Below are positions 36,801-45,356 of a stretch of DNA of 64,000 bases, one piece after another (positions within the stretch are counted from its first letter, which is position 1; every line of letters starts with the position of its first letter). Made by a program: the position numbers and the translations under genes. The notes below the pieces were generated by a model, which worked only from the letters and a program-made list of their open reading frames with translations, was not told the origin of the DNA and did no database searches. This DNA comes from DTU013 sp964512095 (GTDB lineage: Bacteria; Bacillota; Clostridia; Acetivibrionales; DTU013), in the NCBI GenBank assembly GCA_964512095.1, contig CAZEIH010000009.1, forward strand, positions 1 through 64,000, in the 5' to 3' direction.

Positions 36801-37343
36801 CTCCATAAGAAGATCCTTAACAGCCTCAGCTCCCATAGAGGCCTTGAAGCTGTATCCGAACTTGTCAACACTGTCTCTGTATTCCTTCTCACTCATGATT
36901 TGCTTCTTCGAAAGCGGTGTTTGTCCGGGATCAATAACTACGTATGCTGCAAAATATAGTATTTTCTCCAAAGCTCTTGGTGACATATCAAGTAAGAGTC
37001 CCATTCTGCTGGGAATGCCCTTAAAATACCATATGTGTGACACAGGCGCAGCCAACTCTATATGACCCATACGTTCTCTTCTCACCTTTGAACGAGTGAC
37101 CTCAACTCCACATCTGTCACAGACAATACCCTTATATCTGATCCTTTTATATTTACCGCAATGGCATTCCCAGTCCTTCTGCGGTCCAAATATCCTTTCG
37201 CAGAAGAGTCCATCTCTCTCAGGCTTCAACGTCCTGTAGTTGATTGTTTCCGGTTTTTTTACTTCGCCCCTGGACCATTCTCTGATTTTCTCAGGGGAAG
37301 CCAAACCTATTTTTATTGCATCAAAATTATTCATCTCAAACAT
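33846..37343 (-). CDS. rpoC: RNA polymerase subunit beta'
   Basis: A 1165-residue catalytic subunit. The N-terminal zinc finger is CHCGKYKRIRYKGIVCDRCGV-like, the active-site NADFDGDQM carries the three Mg-binding aspartates, and the trigger-loop region (MRTFHTGGVA) and the second zinc cluster (CHSEYGVCSKCYG) are present. The length fits Clostridia, with no large lineage insert. It is 17 bp after rpoB and cotranscribed with it. Confidence 0.98.
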   Translation of the reverse strand: MFEMNNFDAIKIGLASPEKIREWSRGEVKKPETINYRTLKPERDGLFCERIFGPQKDWECHCGKYKRIRYKGIVCDRCGVEVTRSKVRRERMGHIELAAPVSHIWYFKGIPSRMGLLLDMSPRALEKILYFAAYVVIDPGQTPLSKKQIMSEKEYRDSVDKFGYSFKASMGAEAVKDLLMEIDLETMSKELREDLEEATGQKRIRAIKRLEVVEAFRLSGNMPEWMIMDVIPVIPPELRPMVQLDGGRFATSDLNDLYRRVINRNNRLKRLLDLGAPDIIVRNEKRMLQEAVDALIDNGRRGRPVTGPGNRPLKSLSDMLKGKQGRFRQNLLGKRVDYSGRSVIVVGPELKIFQCGLPKEMALELFKPFVMKKLVNDGLAHNIKSAKRMVERVRPEVWDVLEDVIKEHPVLLNRAPTLHRLGIQAFEPVLVEGRALKLHPLVCTAYNADFDGDQMAVHVPLSPEAQAEARFLMLSANNLLAPKDGKPITVPTQDMVLGSYYLTIERDGEPGEGKAFGSLDEAVMAYDEGIIGLHVKIRVRLIKDIEGQPKSKIIETTVGKLIFNEAIPQDLGFVDRSDPEKAFDLEIMQIVTKKELGKIIDMCIKVHGTTQTAIVLDRIKALGFSYSTRGAITVSVSDMVIPDVKQKFIDETEEKIESISKMYKRGLISEDERYASVIQAWTKTNEDLTAALMKTLDRFNPIFMMSQSGARGSISQIKQLSGMRGLMSDTQGKTLEIPIRANFREGLNVLEYFISSHGARKGLADTALRTADSGYLTRRLVDVSQDVIVREVDCGTRKGIEVSEIKDGNEVIEGLGERLVGRYSVEDIINPETGEIIIEVGKRITDSDADKIVNANIKKAKIRSMLTCHSEYGVCSKCYGANLATGEDVNVGEAVGIVAAQSIGEPGTQLTMRTFHTGGVAGDDITQGLPRVEELFEARKPKGLAVISEIAGTVKINDTKKKREVVVTSEDGEAHSYQITYGSRIKVSDGEVIEAGDEITEGSVNPHDILKIKDIRGVQRYLLQEVQRVYRLQGVDINDKHIEVIIRQMLRKVKIDDAGDTNMLPGGLVDMFDFEAENAKVTAEGLRPATGKRTLLGITKASLATESFLSAASFQETTRVLTEAAIKGKVDPLVGLKENVIIGKLIPAGTGMSRYKDIDISTVTE

Positions 37344-37360
37344 GGCCTAAATTTCCCTCC

Positions 37361-40300
37361 TTAAAAATCCTCATCATCCAGATTATCAGCAAAGTCATTC
37401 TCTTCAGTAAATAATTCATCTGTCAGCGTATCCCCTAGATTCTCAGTGGTATTTGTGATGTCGCCTATATCAAAATCATCCATGCTGATATCATCCTCGA
37501 TAAGGTTGTCTCCAATATCATCATAATCCGTGATAGGAGTCTCATCCTCTCGTCCTTCAATGTTGACATTGAGCTCTTCTATGTCATCCTCAGCAGACTC
37601 CTTGATGGCAATCTCCTCTCGTTCTTCAGAATAAACCTTAACATCGAGGGCCAGACTCTGCAATTCCTTTATCAACACCTTAAAGGACTCCGGTATTCCT
37701 GGCTCCGGCACATTCTCACCCTTGACAATAGATTCATAGGTCTTGACTCTTCCAACAACGTCGTCAGACTTGACAGTAAGTATCTCCTGCAATGTATATG
37801 CAGCTCCGTATGCCTCCAGAGCCCAAACCTCCATCTCTCCAAATCTCTGGCCGCCAAACTGAGCCTTACCGCCGAGAGGCTGTTGAGTAACGAGGGAGTA
37901 TGGTCCCGTAGAACGGGCATGTATCTTGTCATCTACCAGGTGGGCCAGCTTGAGCATATACATGTATCCAACAGAAACACGGTTTTCAAATGGCATTCCT
38001 GTCCTGCCGTCATACAGTTTAGTCTTTCCATCTTCTTCAAGCCCAGCTTGTTTCAATGTATCTACGATATCCTGCTCTGTCGCTCCATCAAATACAGGTG
38101 TTGCAATCTTCCATCCCAGCGCCTTTGCTGCATAGCCAAGATGTACCTCCAGCACCTGTCCAATATTCATACGTGATGGAACACCCAAGGGATTGAGTAC
38201 TATTTCAAGAGGAGTACCGTCAGGTAGGAAAGGCATATCCTCTTCAGGGAGTATCCTTGAGATAACACCCTTATTACCATGTCTTCCTGCCATTTTATCT
38301 CCAACGGAGATCTTTCTCTTCTGAGCTATATAGCATCTTACCAGCTGGTTAACTCCAGGTGGTAGTTCGTCACCGTTTTCTCTTGTAAACACCTTAACAT
38401 CGACGATAATACCCGATTCTCCATGAGGCACTCTCAGGGAAGTATCTCTGACCTCTCTAGCTTTTTCGCCGAATATTGCTCTCAAAAGCCTTTCCTCGGC
38501 CGTCAGCTCAGTCTCACCCTTTGGTGTAACCTTACCCACGAGTATATCTCCTGCCCTAACCTCTGCACCAATCCTGATAATACCTCTTTCATCCAAATCC
38601 TTTAATGATTCTTCACTAACATTGGGGATATCACGGGTGATTTCTTCAGGCCCCAGCTTTGTATCCCTTGACTCGGACTCATATTCCTCAATATGGATAG
38701 AGGTGAATACATCCTCCTTAACAAGCTTCTCGCTAATTAGGATAGCATCCTCGTAATTGTAACCCTCCCAGGTCATGAAGCCTATGAGAATATTTTTGCC
38801 AAGAGCGATTTCTCCTGCATCAGTTGATGGACCGTCAGCAATGACATCTCCTTTTTCAACTTCCTCTCCCATTTTTACTAATGGTCTTTGATTTATACAG
38901 GTACCCTGATTGGACCTGATATATTTAAGCAGCTTATATGTTTCCTTCTTGCCGCCCTTTGTACGAATGATGATTTCACTAGCCGCTACTCTTTCAACAA
39001 TACCAGAATTGCGAGCAAGCACAACAGTACCAGAGTCCTTAGCCGCCTTGTATTCTATACCGGTACCTACGATTGGCGACTGGGGCTTGATAAGCGGAAC
39101 TGCTTGCCTTTGCATGTTGGAGCCCATCAATGCACGGTTGGCATCGTCGTTCTCAAGAAAGGGAATCATTGCTGTAGCTACTGAAACCAGCTGCTTTGGA
39201 GATACATCCATGTACTCTACACGGTTGCTCTCTATCTCAAGAATATCGTCCCTAAATCTTGAAAGTACCTTATTGTCTCTGAATCTTCTGTTGCTATCGA
39301 GAACCTCGTTAGCCTGGGCAATTATATACTTATCCTCCTCATCTGCTGTGAGGTAATCAATCGTTTCAGTAACAACTCCCGTAGACTTATCTATTCTTCT
39401 GTAAGGCGCCTCTATAAAGCCATATTCATTAATTCTTGCATAGGTGCTTAGGGATCCTATCAAGCCTATATTTGGGCCTTCAGGAGTCTCTATCGGGCAC
39501 ATACGTCCGTAATGAGAATGGTGAACGTCACGTACTTCAAATCCAGCTCTTTCTCTGCTGAGACCTCCAGGTCCCAAAGCACTGAGCCTTCTTTTATGAG
39601 TAAGCTCTGCAAGAGGGTTAGTCTGATCCATAAACTGGGACAGCTGGCTGCTTCCAAAGAACTCCTTAATAGCCGCAGCAACAGGCCTGATGTTAATTAG
39701 TGCCTGAGGCGTGACTATATCAATGTCCTGTATGGTCATTCTTTCTCTTACAACTCTTTCCATTCTAGCAAGGCCTATCCTGAACTGGTTCTGCAGTAGC
39801 TCCCCAACGCAGCGAAGCCTTCTATTACCCAGATGGTCAATGTCATCTTCATTACCAACACTGTAATTGAGATGAACCAGGTGGTTAATTGAAGATAAGA
39901 TATCCTCAACAGTTATATATTTAGGTACAAGAGAATCTACGTTTTCTAATATTGCCTTATGGAGCTCCTCTGAAGTTTGATTTTCTTCCATAAGCTTCTT
40001 TAGAATCTCAAATCTTACTTTCTCAGTTATACCAGTATCAGTGATGTCAAAATCCACAAAGGCTTTAAGATCAACTGTACCGTTTCCTATTACCCTAACC
40101 CTTGTACCTTCAACATTGAGGTAAACAGAATTTATACCGGCATTTTGGATAAGCTCTGAAACCTCCCTGTCGATAATTTCATCCTCATCGACAAGTATTT
40201 CTCCTGTTTCAGGATGAATTATCTTGTCAGCAGCTTTCTTCCCGCTGATTCTTGATGCAAGAGATAGCTTTTTATTGAATTTAAATCTTCCAAACTTGGC

Positions 40301-41101
40301 AAGATCATACCTCTTCGGGTCAAAGAAAAGGGTGTTCAAAAGAGTAGTAGCACTTTCGACAGTTGGCGGTTCGCCTGGTCTCAACCTCTTGTAAATTTCA
40401 ATCAGGCCTTCCTCCCGGGTCTTTGCACTATCCTTCTGAATAGTAGCCATGATCCTCTCACCATCGCCAAAAAGCTCAGTGATCTGCATATCCGTACCAT
40501 ACCCCAGTGCACGGGCAAGTACAGTTATTGGCAGCTTTCTTGTTCTGTCTATCCTAACATACATGATATCGTTTGAGTCGGTTTCATACTCAAGCCATGC
40601 TCCACGATTTGGGATTACAGTAGCGGAATAGAGCTGCTTACCTGTTTTATCAAGCTTCTTGGAGTAATACATTCCAGGAGACCTAACAAGCTGACTGACT
40701 ATAACTCTTTCTGCACCATTTATTACAAATGTGCCGTTTTCAGTCATTAGCGGGAAATCGCCCATGAATATTTCCTGTTCCTTTACTTCACCCGTCTCCT
40801 TGCTAATCAACCTAACACTGACCTTCAAGGGCGCTGAATATGTAGTATCTCTCTCCTTACACTCTTCAACACTGTACTTTGGATTGTCACATTCTAGCTT
40901 GTAGTCGGGAAATTCCAAAACCAAGTTTTCAGTGTAATCCTTTATGGGAGAGATGTCCCTGAATACCTCACGAAGACCCTCTTCCAAAAACCATTTGTAA
41001 GAGTTCTTCTGCACCTCAATAAGATTGGGCATATCTAGAACTTCCTCGATTCTAGAATAGCTCATCCTGGTATTCCGGCCCAGTTGTACGGGATGTACCA
41101 T
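37361..41101 (-). CDS. rpoB: RNA polymerase subunit beta
   Basis: A 1246-residue subunit. The rifampicin-binding cluster is normal: FGSSQLSQFMDQTNPLAELTHKRRLSALGPGG (core SQFMDQ, THKRRLSALGPGG). The C-terminal clamp-binding part has GDKMAGRHGNKGV and LGGKAQFGGQRFGEMEVWALEAYGA (core QRFGEME). A long acidic tail (about 1180-1246, Asp/Glu-rich) follows, as in several clostridia. The start is ATG with GAGGTGA upstream. A leader of about 330 nt separates it from its promoter at 41429-41457. Confidence 0.98.
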   Translation of the reverse strand: MVHPVQLGRNTRMSYSRIEEVLDMPNLIEVQKNSYKWFLEEGLREVFRDISPIKDYTENLVLEFPDYKLECDNPKYSVEECKERDTTYSAPLKVSVRLISKETGEVKEQEIFMGDFPLMTENGTFVINGAERVIVSQLVRSPGMYYSKKLDKTGKQLYSATVIPNRGAWLEYETDSNDIMYVRIDRTRKLPITVLARALGYGTDMQITELFGDGERIMATIQKDSAKTREEGLIEIYKRLRPGEPPTVESATTLLNTLFFDPKRYDLAKFGRFKFNKKLSLASRISGKKAADKIIHPETGEILVDEDEIIDREVSELIQNAGINSVYLNVEGTRVRVIGNGTVDLKAFVDFDITDTGITEKVRFEILKKLMEENQTSEELHKAILENVDSLVPKYITVEDILSSINHLVHLNYSVGNEDDIDHLGNRRLRCVGELLQNQFRIGLARMERVVRERMTIQDIDIVTPQALINIRPVAAAIKEFFGSSQLSQFMDQTNPLAELTHKRRLSALGPGGLSRERAGFEVRDVHHSHYGRMCPIETPEGPNIGLIGSLSTYARINEYGFIEAPYRRIDKSTGVVTETIDYLTADEEDKYIIAQANEVLDSNRRFRDNKVLSRFRDDILEIESNRVEYMDVSPKQLVSVATAMIPFLENDDANRALMGSNMQRQAVPLIKPQSPIVGTGIEYKAAKDSGTVVLARNSGIVERVAASEIIIRTKGGKKETYKLLKYIRSNQGTCINQRPLVKMGEEVEKGDVIADGPSTDAGEIALGKNILIGFMTWEGYNYEDAILISEKLVKEDVFTSIHIEEYESESRDTKLGPEEITRDIPNVSEESLKDLDERGIIRIGAEVRAGDILVGKVTPKGETELTAEERLLRAIFGEKAREVRDTSLRVPHGESGIIVDVKVFTRENGDELPPGVNQLVRCYIAQKRKISVGDKMAGRHGNKGVISRILPEEDMPFLPDGTPLEIVLNPLGVPSRMNIGQVLEVHLGYAAKALGWKIATPVFDGATEQDIVDTLKQAGLEEDGKTKLYDGRTGMPFENRVSVGYMYMLKLAHLVDDKIHARSTGPYSLVTQQPLGGKAQFGGQRFGEMEVWALEAYGAAYTLQEILTVKSDDVVGRVKTYESIVKGENVPEPGIPESFKVLIKELQSLALDVKVYSEEREEIAIKESAEDDIEELNVNIEGREDETPITDYDDIGDNLIEDDISMDDFDIGDITNTTENLGDTLTDELFTEENDFADNLDDEDF

Positions 41102-41167
41102 TAATAATCACCTCATATAATTATGACATTTTAATTGAACAACTCTACATGAAATGCTTGCATTCAT

Positions 41168-41191
41168 GCAAAAAACCGGACCACCGGCTGT
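41168..41191 (-). terminator. Possible attenuator hairpin in the rpoB leader
   Basis: On the minus strand AGCCGG, loop TGGT, CCGGTT followed by a T run. The stem is short (about 6 bp including a wobble pair) and lies about 70 nt before the rpoB ATG. Regulatory function is only inferred. Confidence 0.35.
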
Positions 41192-41428
41192 CTCCTTGCG
41201 ACACACCGATGTATATTTAAAGCCTTTAGTAGTATTATTAAAAGCTTTTGGGCTAATCAACATGGCAATTGACAAATACAATTGTATTCGTCAAATTGCC
41301 TAAAACCATTAAATAATTATTATCATTTCTTGTCTAAATTATTCACCTGTGGTATAATATTTTTGTCAGCCGGTAATACCTTTGCATATCAAAAAACATA
41401 TACTACTGGGATTATAACGCAGTTTATA

Positions 41429-41457
41429 ATTCTAGCATACCGTTGTCAACTTGTCAA
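41429..41457 (-). promoter_or_regulatory. Sigma-A promoter of rpoBC
   Basis: On the minus strand TTGACA, 17 bp, TAGAAT. A second TTGACA lies 8 bp closer to the -10 box, so the -35 element is duplicated and only the distal copy has 17-bp spacing. Confidence 0.8.
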
Positions 41458-41592
41458 CGGCTTTTTTGTCGGCTTTATGATAATCGCAAAAATCAGCGGT
41501 TGCATAGTTGTAGCCGCATCCAAAACCGGCTTCACCTTCCGCCATTTCCCTTGGTGTCTCTTGTAACCTGTTTCATCATCATTTGCCATACC

Positions 41593-41628
41593 AAAAAAAA
41601 GCTTCGGTATAAAACCGAAGCTTTTTTT
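41593..41628 (-). terminator. Terminator after rplL
   Basis: The stem GCTTCGGT/ACCGAAGC is flanked by runs of eight A and seven T, so it could work in both directions. It separates rplJL from rpoBC. Confidence 0.9.
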
Positions 41629-41637
41629 GTGGATTGA

Positions 41638-42021
41638 TTATTTGATTTCGATTGTAGCGCCAACTTCTTTGAATTTTGCTTCAATAGCAGTAGCGTCATC
41701 CTTGGAAACGTTTTCCTTAACTGTCTTAGGAGCTCCGTCAACAAGATCCTTTGCTTCCTTAAGTCCAAGACCTGTAACTTCTCTAACAACCTTGATAACC
41801 TTGATCTTTTCTCCGCCAACCTCTTTGAGGACAACGTCGAATTCAGTCTTTTCTTCTTCTGCTGGAGCTGCTGCGCCTGCTGCAGGAGCTGCTGCTACTG
41901 CCATAGGAGCTGCTGCGGATACGCCAAATTCTTCTTCAAGAGCCTTTACGAGCTCAGACAGTTCTAATACTGTCAATGCCTTTACTTCATCAATTAACTT
42001 TAAAACTTTATCACTAGCCAT
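41638..42021 (-). CDS. rplL: 50S ribosomal protein L7/L12
   Basis: A 127-residue stalk protein. An N-terminal dimerisation helix pair (1-33), an Ala-rich hinge (about 35-58) and the C-terminal factor-binding domain ending IEAKFKEVGATIEIK. It is cotranscribed with rplJ, 51 bp upstream. The sequence is normal. Confidence 0.98.
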   Translation of the reverse strand: MASDKVLKLIDEVKALTVLELSELVKALEEEFGVSAAAPMAVAAAPAAGAAAPAEEEKTEFDVVLKEVGGEKIKVIKVVREVTGLGLKEAKDLVDGAPKTVKENVSKDDATAIEAKFKEVGATIEIK

Positions 42022-42072
42022 TTTAAAATACCTCCATAATTTTTAGTTTTAATTTAATACTTAATTATTACA

Positions 42073-42606
42073 TCAAGCATTTTCTTTTTGTTCTGCTATC
42101 GCATTGAGTGCGACCACTAAACCCCTGATATTTCCATTGAGTACATTTACAAAACCGGATATCGGAGCATTTAAGCCTCCAAGAGCCCTTGCAATAAGTA
42201 CATCCCTTGATGGTAACTCTGCAAGAGACTTAATACCATTAAGATCAATTATCTTGCCTTCTACCACACCAACCTTGAGTTCGAGCTTGTTATACTTTTT
42301 AGCGTATTCACTCATAATCTTGGCAGGAGCTACAGGATCACTATCACTTGAAGCCATTGCTGTAGGTCCAGTCAAGAATGATTCTAAATCATCAAGGCCA
42401 TTTTCCTTTGCTGCAAACCTAGTCAAAGTATTCTTTAGGACCTTATACTCAACTCCAGCCTTTCTCAATGCACTTCTGAGCTCAGTATCCTGCCCCACCG
42501 TCAATCCTCTGTAATCAGCAAAGACCATTGCTTTAGAAGCTTTTATCTTTTCACTGATACTATCAACAACTTCCTTCTTCCTATTTAAGGTGATTTCCTT
42601 AGGCAA
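42073..42606 (-). CDS. rplJ: 50S ribosomal protein L10
   Basis: About 177 residues; forms the stalk base with L7/L12 dimers. Typical segments are VFADYRGLTV, YKVLKNTLTRFA and GPTAMASS. Start: TTG at 42606 has GGAGG 7 nt upstream and gives MPKEITLNRKK, close to the family N-terminus. GTG at 42615 overlaps the binding site and is rejected. An L10 leader RNA lies directly upstream, so translation or transcription is probably autoregulated by the L10-L12 complex. Confidence 0.97.
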   Translation of the reverse strand: MPKEITLNRKKEVVDSISEKIKASKAMVFADYRGLTVGQDTELRSALRKAGVEYKVLKNTLTRFAAKENGLDDLESFLTGPTAMASSDSDPVAPAKIMSEYAKKYNKLELKVGVVEGKIIDLNGIKSLAELPSRDVLIARALGGLNAPISGFVNVLNGNIRGLVVALNAIAEQKENA

Positions 42607-42615
42607 ACTATCCAC

Positions 42616-42799
42616 CTCCTTATCTTAAAATAATAAACCCTTGTATATCTTCATACAGCAGATACACAAGGGTTAAGCACATATTCTTCCGAGGCATAAA
42701 ACCTCGTTTTATAAACGCCTACCTCGGCTGGCCGGCTATTGCCTGTTACGCTTTTAGCGCCTGCTGTCTGCGGTATGTGATATATTCTATTTTTGTAAC
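42616..42799 (-). ncRNA. L10 (rplJL) ribosomal-protein leader
   Basis: On the minus strand the leader holds the stem CCGAGGT...CCTCGG and a preceding CAGACAGCAGGCGC segment, which resemble the L10-binding leader. It ends in a terminator-like hairpin AACCCTTGTGTATC/GATATACAAGGGTT with TATTATTTT, just before the rplJ start site. This is the usual position and layout of the autoregulatory L10 leader. Confidence 0.8.
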
Positions 42800-42805
42800 C
42801 AATCT

Positions 42806-42834
42806 ATAGTACTATACTATTGGTTGTTTGTAAA
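42806..42834 (-). promoter_or_regulatory. Promoter of rplJL
   Basis: On the minus strand TTTACA, 17 bp, TACTAT, placing the start of transcription at the beginning of the L10 leader. Confidence 0.6.
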
Positions 42835-42847
42835 GCTCTATTTCAAA

Positions 42848-43543
42848 TCAGTCAGTAACTCTTGCAGGATTGACCTTAACGCCAGGCCCCATAGTAGATG
42901 TGACTACAACACTCTTCATGTACTGGCCTTTTGCAGCTACTGGCTTTGCCTTAACAATAGCATCCATCAGTGTGCGAAAGTTATCTCCAAGCTTTTCAAG
43001 GTCAAATGATGCCTTGCCAATGGGGCAATGAATAATATTTGTTTTGTCAAGCCTGTACTCAATCTTACCTGCTTTGATATCTGATATGGCCTTTGTTATA
43101 TCCATTGTTACAGTACCAGCCTTTGGGTTCGGCATAAGGCCTTTCGGACCCAGAACCTTTCCCAGTCGTCCTACAACGCCCATCATGTCAGGTGTTGCAA
43201 CAACTACATCAAAATCAAACCAGTTCTCGCCCTGTATCTTTGCTACAAGGTCTTCTGCACCAACAAAATCTGCGCCGCCATCTTCTGCTTCCTTAGCCTT
43301 ATCGCCTTTTGCGAATACAAGCACCTTAACAACCTTACCTGTTCCATGGGGAAGCACTACTGCACCTCTAACCTGCTGGTCTGCATGCCTTGAGTCAACA
43401 CCAAGCCTGATATGAGCTTCTACTGTTTCGTCAAATTTTGCCTTTGCAGTCTTCTTTACTAGATCCAAAGCTTCTGCCGGATCATAAAGAGTTGCTTTAC
43501 TGACAAGTTTTGCACTTTCGGTGTATTTCTTTCCTCTCTTCAC
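42848..43543 (-). CDS. rplA: 50S ribosomal protein L1
   Basis: A 231-residue mobile-stalk protein. It has the family segments RLGVDSRHADQQVRGAVVLPHGTGK (core LPHGTGK), GPKGLMPNPKAGTVT and GKIEYRLDKTNIIHCPIGK (core KIEYRLDK). The start is GTG behind AGAGGAGG. It is cotranscribed with rplK (61 bp). In many bacteria L1 represses its own operon. Confidence 0.98.
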   Translation of the reverse strand: MKRGKKYTESAKLVSKATLYDPAEALDLVKKTAKAKFDETVEAHIRLGVDSRHADQQVRGAVVLPHGTGKVVKVLVFAKGDKAKEAEDGGADFVGAEDLVAKIQGENWFDFDVVVATPDMMGVVGRLGKVLGPKGLMPNPKAGTVTMDITKAISDIKAGKIEYRLDKTNIIHCPIGKASFDLEKLGDNFRTLMDAIVKAKPVAAKGQYMKSVVVTSTMGPGVKVNPARVTD

Positions 43544-43604
43544 AATAATCCTCCTCTTTGTGGTAAATTTCTCGGAAACTCAAGTTCCCTCCCACCTATT
43601 CCGG

Positions 43605-44030
43605 TCATTCTTCTACTACGATACCCATGCTTCTGGCCGTTCCGGCAATCATTCTTGCCGCCGATTCGACATTGGCTGCATTTAGGTCAGGCATCTTTAT
43701 CTCGGCGATTTTGATTACTTCCGCCATTGAAATTTTCGAAACCTTTTCCCTATTCGGCACACCTGAACCGCTTTCGATTTTACATGCTTTTTTTAGAAGC
43801 ACAGCTGCCGGAGGAGTCTTTGTTACAAAGGAAAACGATCTGTCAGCATAGACAGTTATTACAACAGGAATTATTAATCCTGCATCCTTCGCCGTTCTTT
43901 CATTAAACTCCTTGCAAAATCCCATGATGTTTACACCATGCTGTCCTAAAGCTGGTCCAACCGGTGGAGCCGGAGTTGCCTTCCCCGCAGGAATCTGTAG
44001 CTTTACATAACCCGTAATTTTCTTTGCCAT
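43605..44030 (-). CDS. rplK: 50S ribosomal protein L11
   Basis: A 141-residue protein of the GTPase-associated centre. It begins MAKKITGYVKLQIPAGKATPAPPVGPALGQHG (core PAGKATPAPP), followed by the rRNA-binding C-terminal domain ending ARSMGIVVEE. The start at 44030 is preferred on the family N-terminus. The ATG at 44039, 3 nt after GGAGG, would add MKA. Confidence 0.97.
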   Translation of the reverse strand: MAKKITGYVKLQIPAGKATPAPPVGPALGQHGVNIMGFCKEFNERTAKDAGLIIPVVITVYADRSFSFVTKTPPAAVLLKKACKIESGSGVPNREKVSKISMAEVIKIAEIKMPDLNAANVESAARMIAGTARSMGIVVEE

Positions 44031-44156
44031 GGCTTTCATCCACCTCCCAATTCTTCTGAAAAACCATTAATGGTCCTTCAATTTATAGAAAGAGATCCAA
44101 AGATCATCTGACTATCATATTTGTTTACTAATGCTATCTTCAGTATTACTTGCGGT

Positions 44157-44690
44157 CTATAGCTTTTGTATCTGAGTAAGCTCCAGTTCTACAGGGGTTT
44201 CCCTACCGAACATGGATACCGCTACTCTTACCTTCTTCTTCTCAAAGTTAATTTCCTCAACAATGCCGATGAAGTTCTCAAGAGGGCCCTCTGTGACCCT
44301 GACATTGTCATTGACCTCATAATCAAGCACAGGCGCAAAATCTTCAACGCCCATTACACGGATTTCCTCATCCGTCAGTGGTACGGGTTTAGACCCCGGT
44401 CCCACAAAACCAGTAACCCCTCTGGTGTTTCTTACAACATACCAGGATTCATCGGTCATAAACATCTTTACAAGAACATATCCCGGGAATACCTTCCTCA
44501 GGGTAGCCTTTTTCTTACCATCCTTAATCTCAATCTGTTCTTCCATAGGAACAACAATATCAAGAATATACTCTTGCATATTTCTGTTTTCAACAATCTT
44601 TTCCAAATTGGCTTTTACCTTATTCTCGTAACCCGAATAGGTATGTACAACAAACCATTTCGCTATTTCAGGCATATCATTCTCAACCAT
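44157..44690 (-). CDS. nusG: Transcription termination/antitermination factor NusG
   Basis: A 177-residue factor that binds RNA polymerase beta' and couples it to the ribosome or Rho. The NGN domain (about 10-115) has WFVVHTYSGYENKVKANLE, PGYVLVKM and TRGVTGFVG. A KOW domain (about 125-177) has VRVTEGPLENFIGIVEEI. It lies between secE and rplK, as usual. Confidence 0.97.
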   Translation of the reverse strand: MVENDMPEIAKWFVVHTYSGYENKVKANLEKIVENRNMQEYILDIVVPMEEQIEIKDGKKKATLRKVFPGYVLVKMFMTDESWYVVRNTRGVTGFVGPGSKPVPLTDEEIRVMGVEDFAPVLDYEVNDNVRVTEGPLENFIGIVEEINFEKKKVRVAVSMFGRETPVELELTQIQKL

Positions 44691-44709
44691 CGGTTCTTGT
44701 CCTCCTTAA

Positions 44710-44955
44710 TTACCTTGACAGAGTCCAGTCAACTAGCATTCCAAGGAGCTCGTCCGATATCCAGATAACTGCGCCGACTAGAAGACAAATCAAGAGCACA
44801 GAAACAGTGCTTTTAAAAAGCTGTTCCCTTGATGGCCAAATGACCTTCTTTAGCTCGGATCTAATATCCTTGAAAAACCTAATGACCCTCTTCCCGGCAG
44901 CAGACACTTTTTTACCGAAAGCAGCCAGTTTGGATGTGCGTGCATTTTCACTCAT
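44710..44955 (-). CDS. secE: Preprotein translocase subunit SecE
   Basis: An 81-residue membrane subunit of the Sec channel. An amphipathic helix (VIRFFKDIRSELKKVIWPSREQL, core KKVIWPS) precedes one membrane helix (about 50-72). The start is ATG at 44955 with GGAGGTG upstream. GTG at 44964 overlaps the binding site. It sits between rpmG and nusG. Confidence 0.96.
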   Translation of the reverse strand: MSENARTSKLAAFGKKVSAAGKRVIRFFKDIRSELKKVIWPSREQLFKSTVSVLLICLLVGAVIWISDELLGMLVDWTLSR

Positions 44956-44973
44956 AAAGTGCACCTCCGCGCA

Positions 44974-45123
44974 TTATTTCGTTTCCTTGTGTACTGTATG
45001 TTTATGGCAGAACTTACAGTACTTCTTCATTTCAATCCTGTCCGGATCATTCTTCTTGTTTTTCTTAGTATGGTAGTTTCTTTGTTTGCAATCCGTACAT
45101 GCCATTATTATCTTGACTCTCAT
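44974..45123 (-). CDS. rpmG: 50S ribosomal protein L33
   Basis: A 49-residue protein with the four zinc-binding cysteines of the C+ form (CTDC and CKFC). It begins MRVKIIMACTDCKQRNY. The start is ATG at 45123, with GGAGGTG upstream. It is 18 bp upstream of secE and first in the operon. The rpmG-secE-nusG order is standard in Firmicutes; no tRNA gene is seen beside it. Confidence 0.96.
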   Translation of the reverse strand: MRVKIIMACTDCKQRNYHTKKNKKNDPDRIEMKKYCKFCHKHTVHKETK

Positions 45124-45241
45124 ATTAGAACACCTCCAGCCCCTGTCAATAGTTAGGGTGCATAGCTTATCCGCTTAGCGTCCATTTATACACCGCGAAT
45201 TCACAGCATAAAAAAAAGACCTCCTAGACGGAGCAATAATA

Positions 45242-45270
45242 AATTTAACACATAAACAATTGATTGTCAA
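45242..45270 (-). promoter_or_regulatory. Promoter of the rpmG-secE-nusG-rplKA operon
   Basis: On the minus strand TTGACA, 17 bp, TAAATT, about 120 bp upstream of rpmG. Confidence 0.65.
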
Positions 45271-45356
45271 GAAATTAATCAAACATAAAACAGCAAATCA
45301 TGAAGATAATTATTCAAGCTTGCCATTTTGTGTTTCCTGTCTGATTCTTCCTGCAC

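Larger units (their letters stand above)
41102..41592. other. rpoB leader and promoter region
   Basis: About 490 bp without a gene. On the minus strand it holds the rpoB promoter (41429-41457), a leader hairpin with GGCAATT-type arms (about 41263-41299) and a possible attenuator at 41168-41191. On the plus strand there is a promoter-like TTGTCT-17-TATAAT at 41330-41358, antisense to the leader. Confidence 0.6.

Noticed and set aside
41441..41470. Plus-strand terminator (CCGTTG/CAACGG with a T run)
   Set aside because: There is no plus-strand gene to end, and the same bases form the duplicated -35 boxes of the rpoB promoter on the minus strand.
45124..45356. tRNA gene near rpmG/secE
   Set aside because: A tRNA-Trp is common at this locus in some bacteria, but no cloverleaf or TTCGA-type T arm is visible here.
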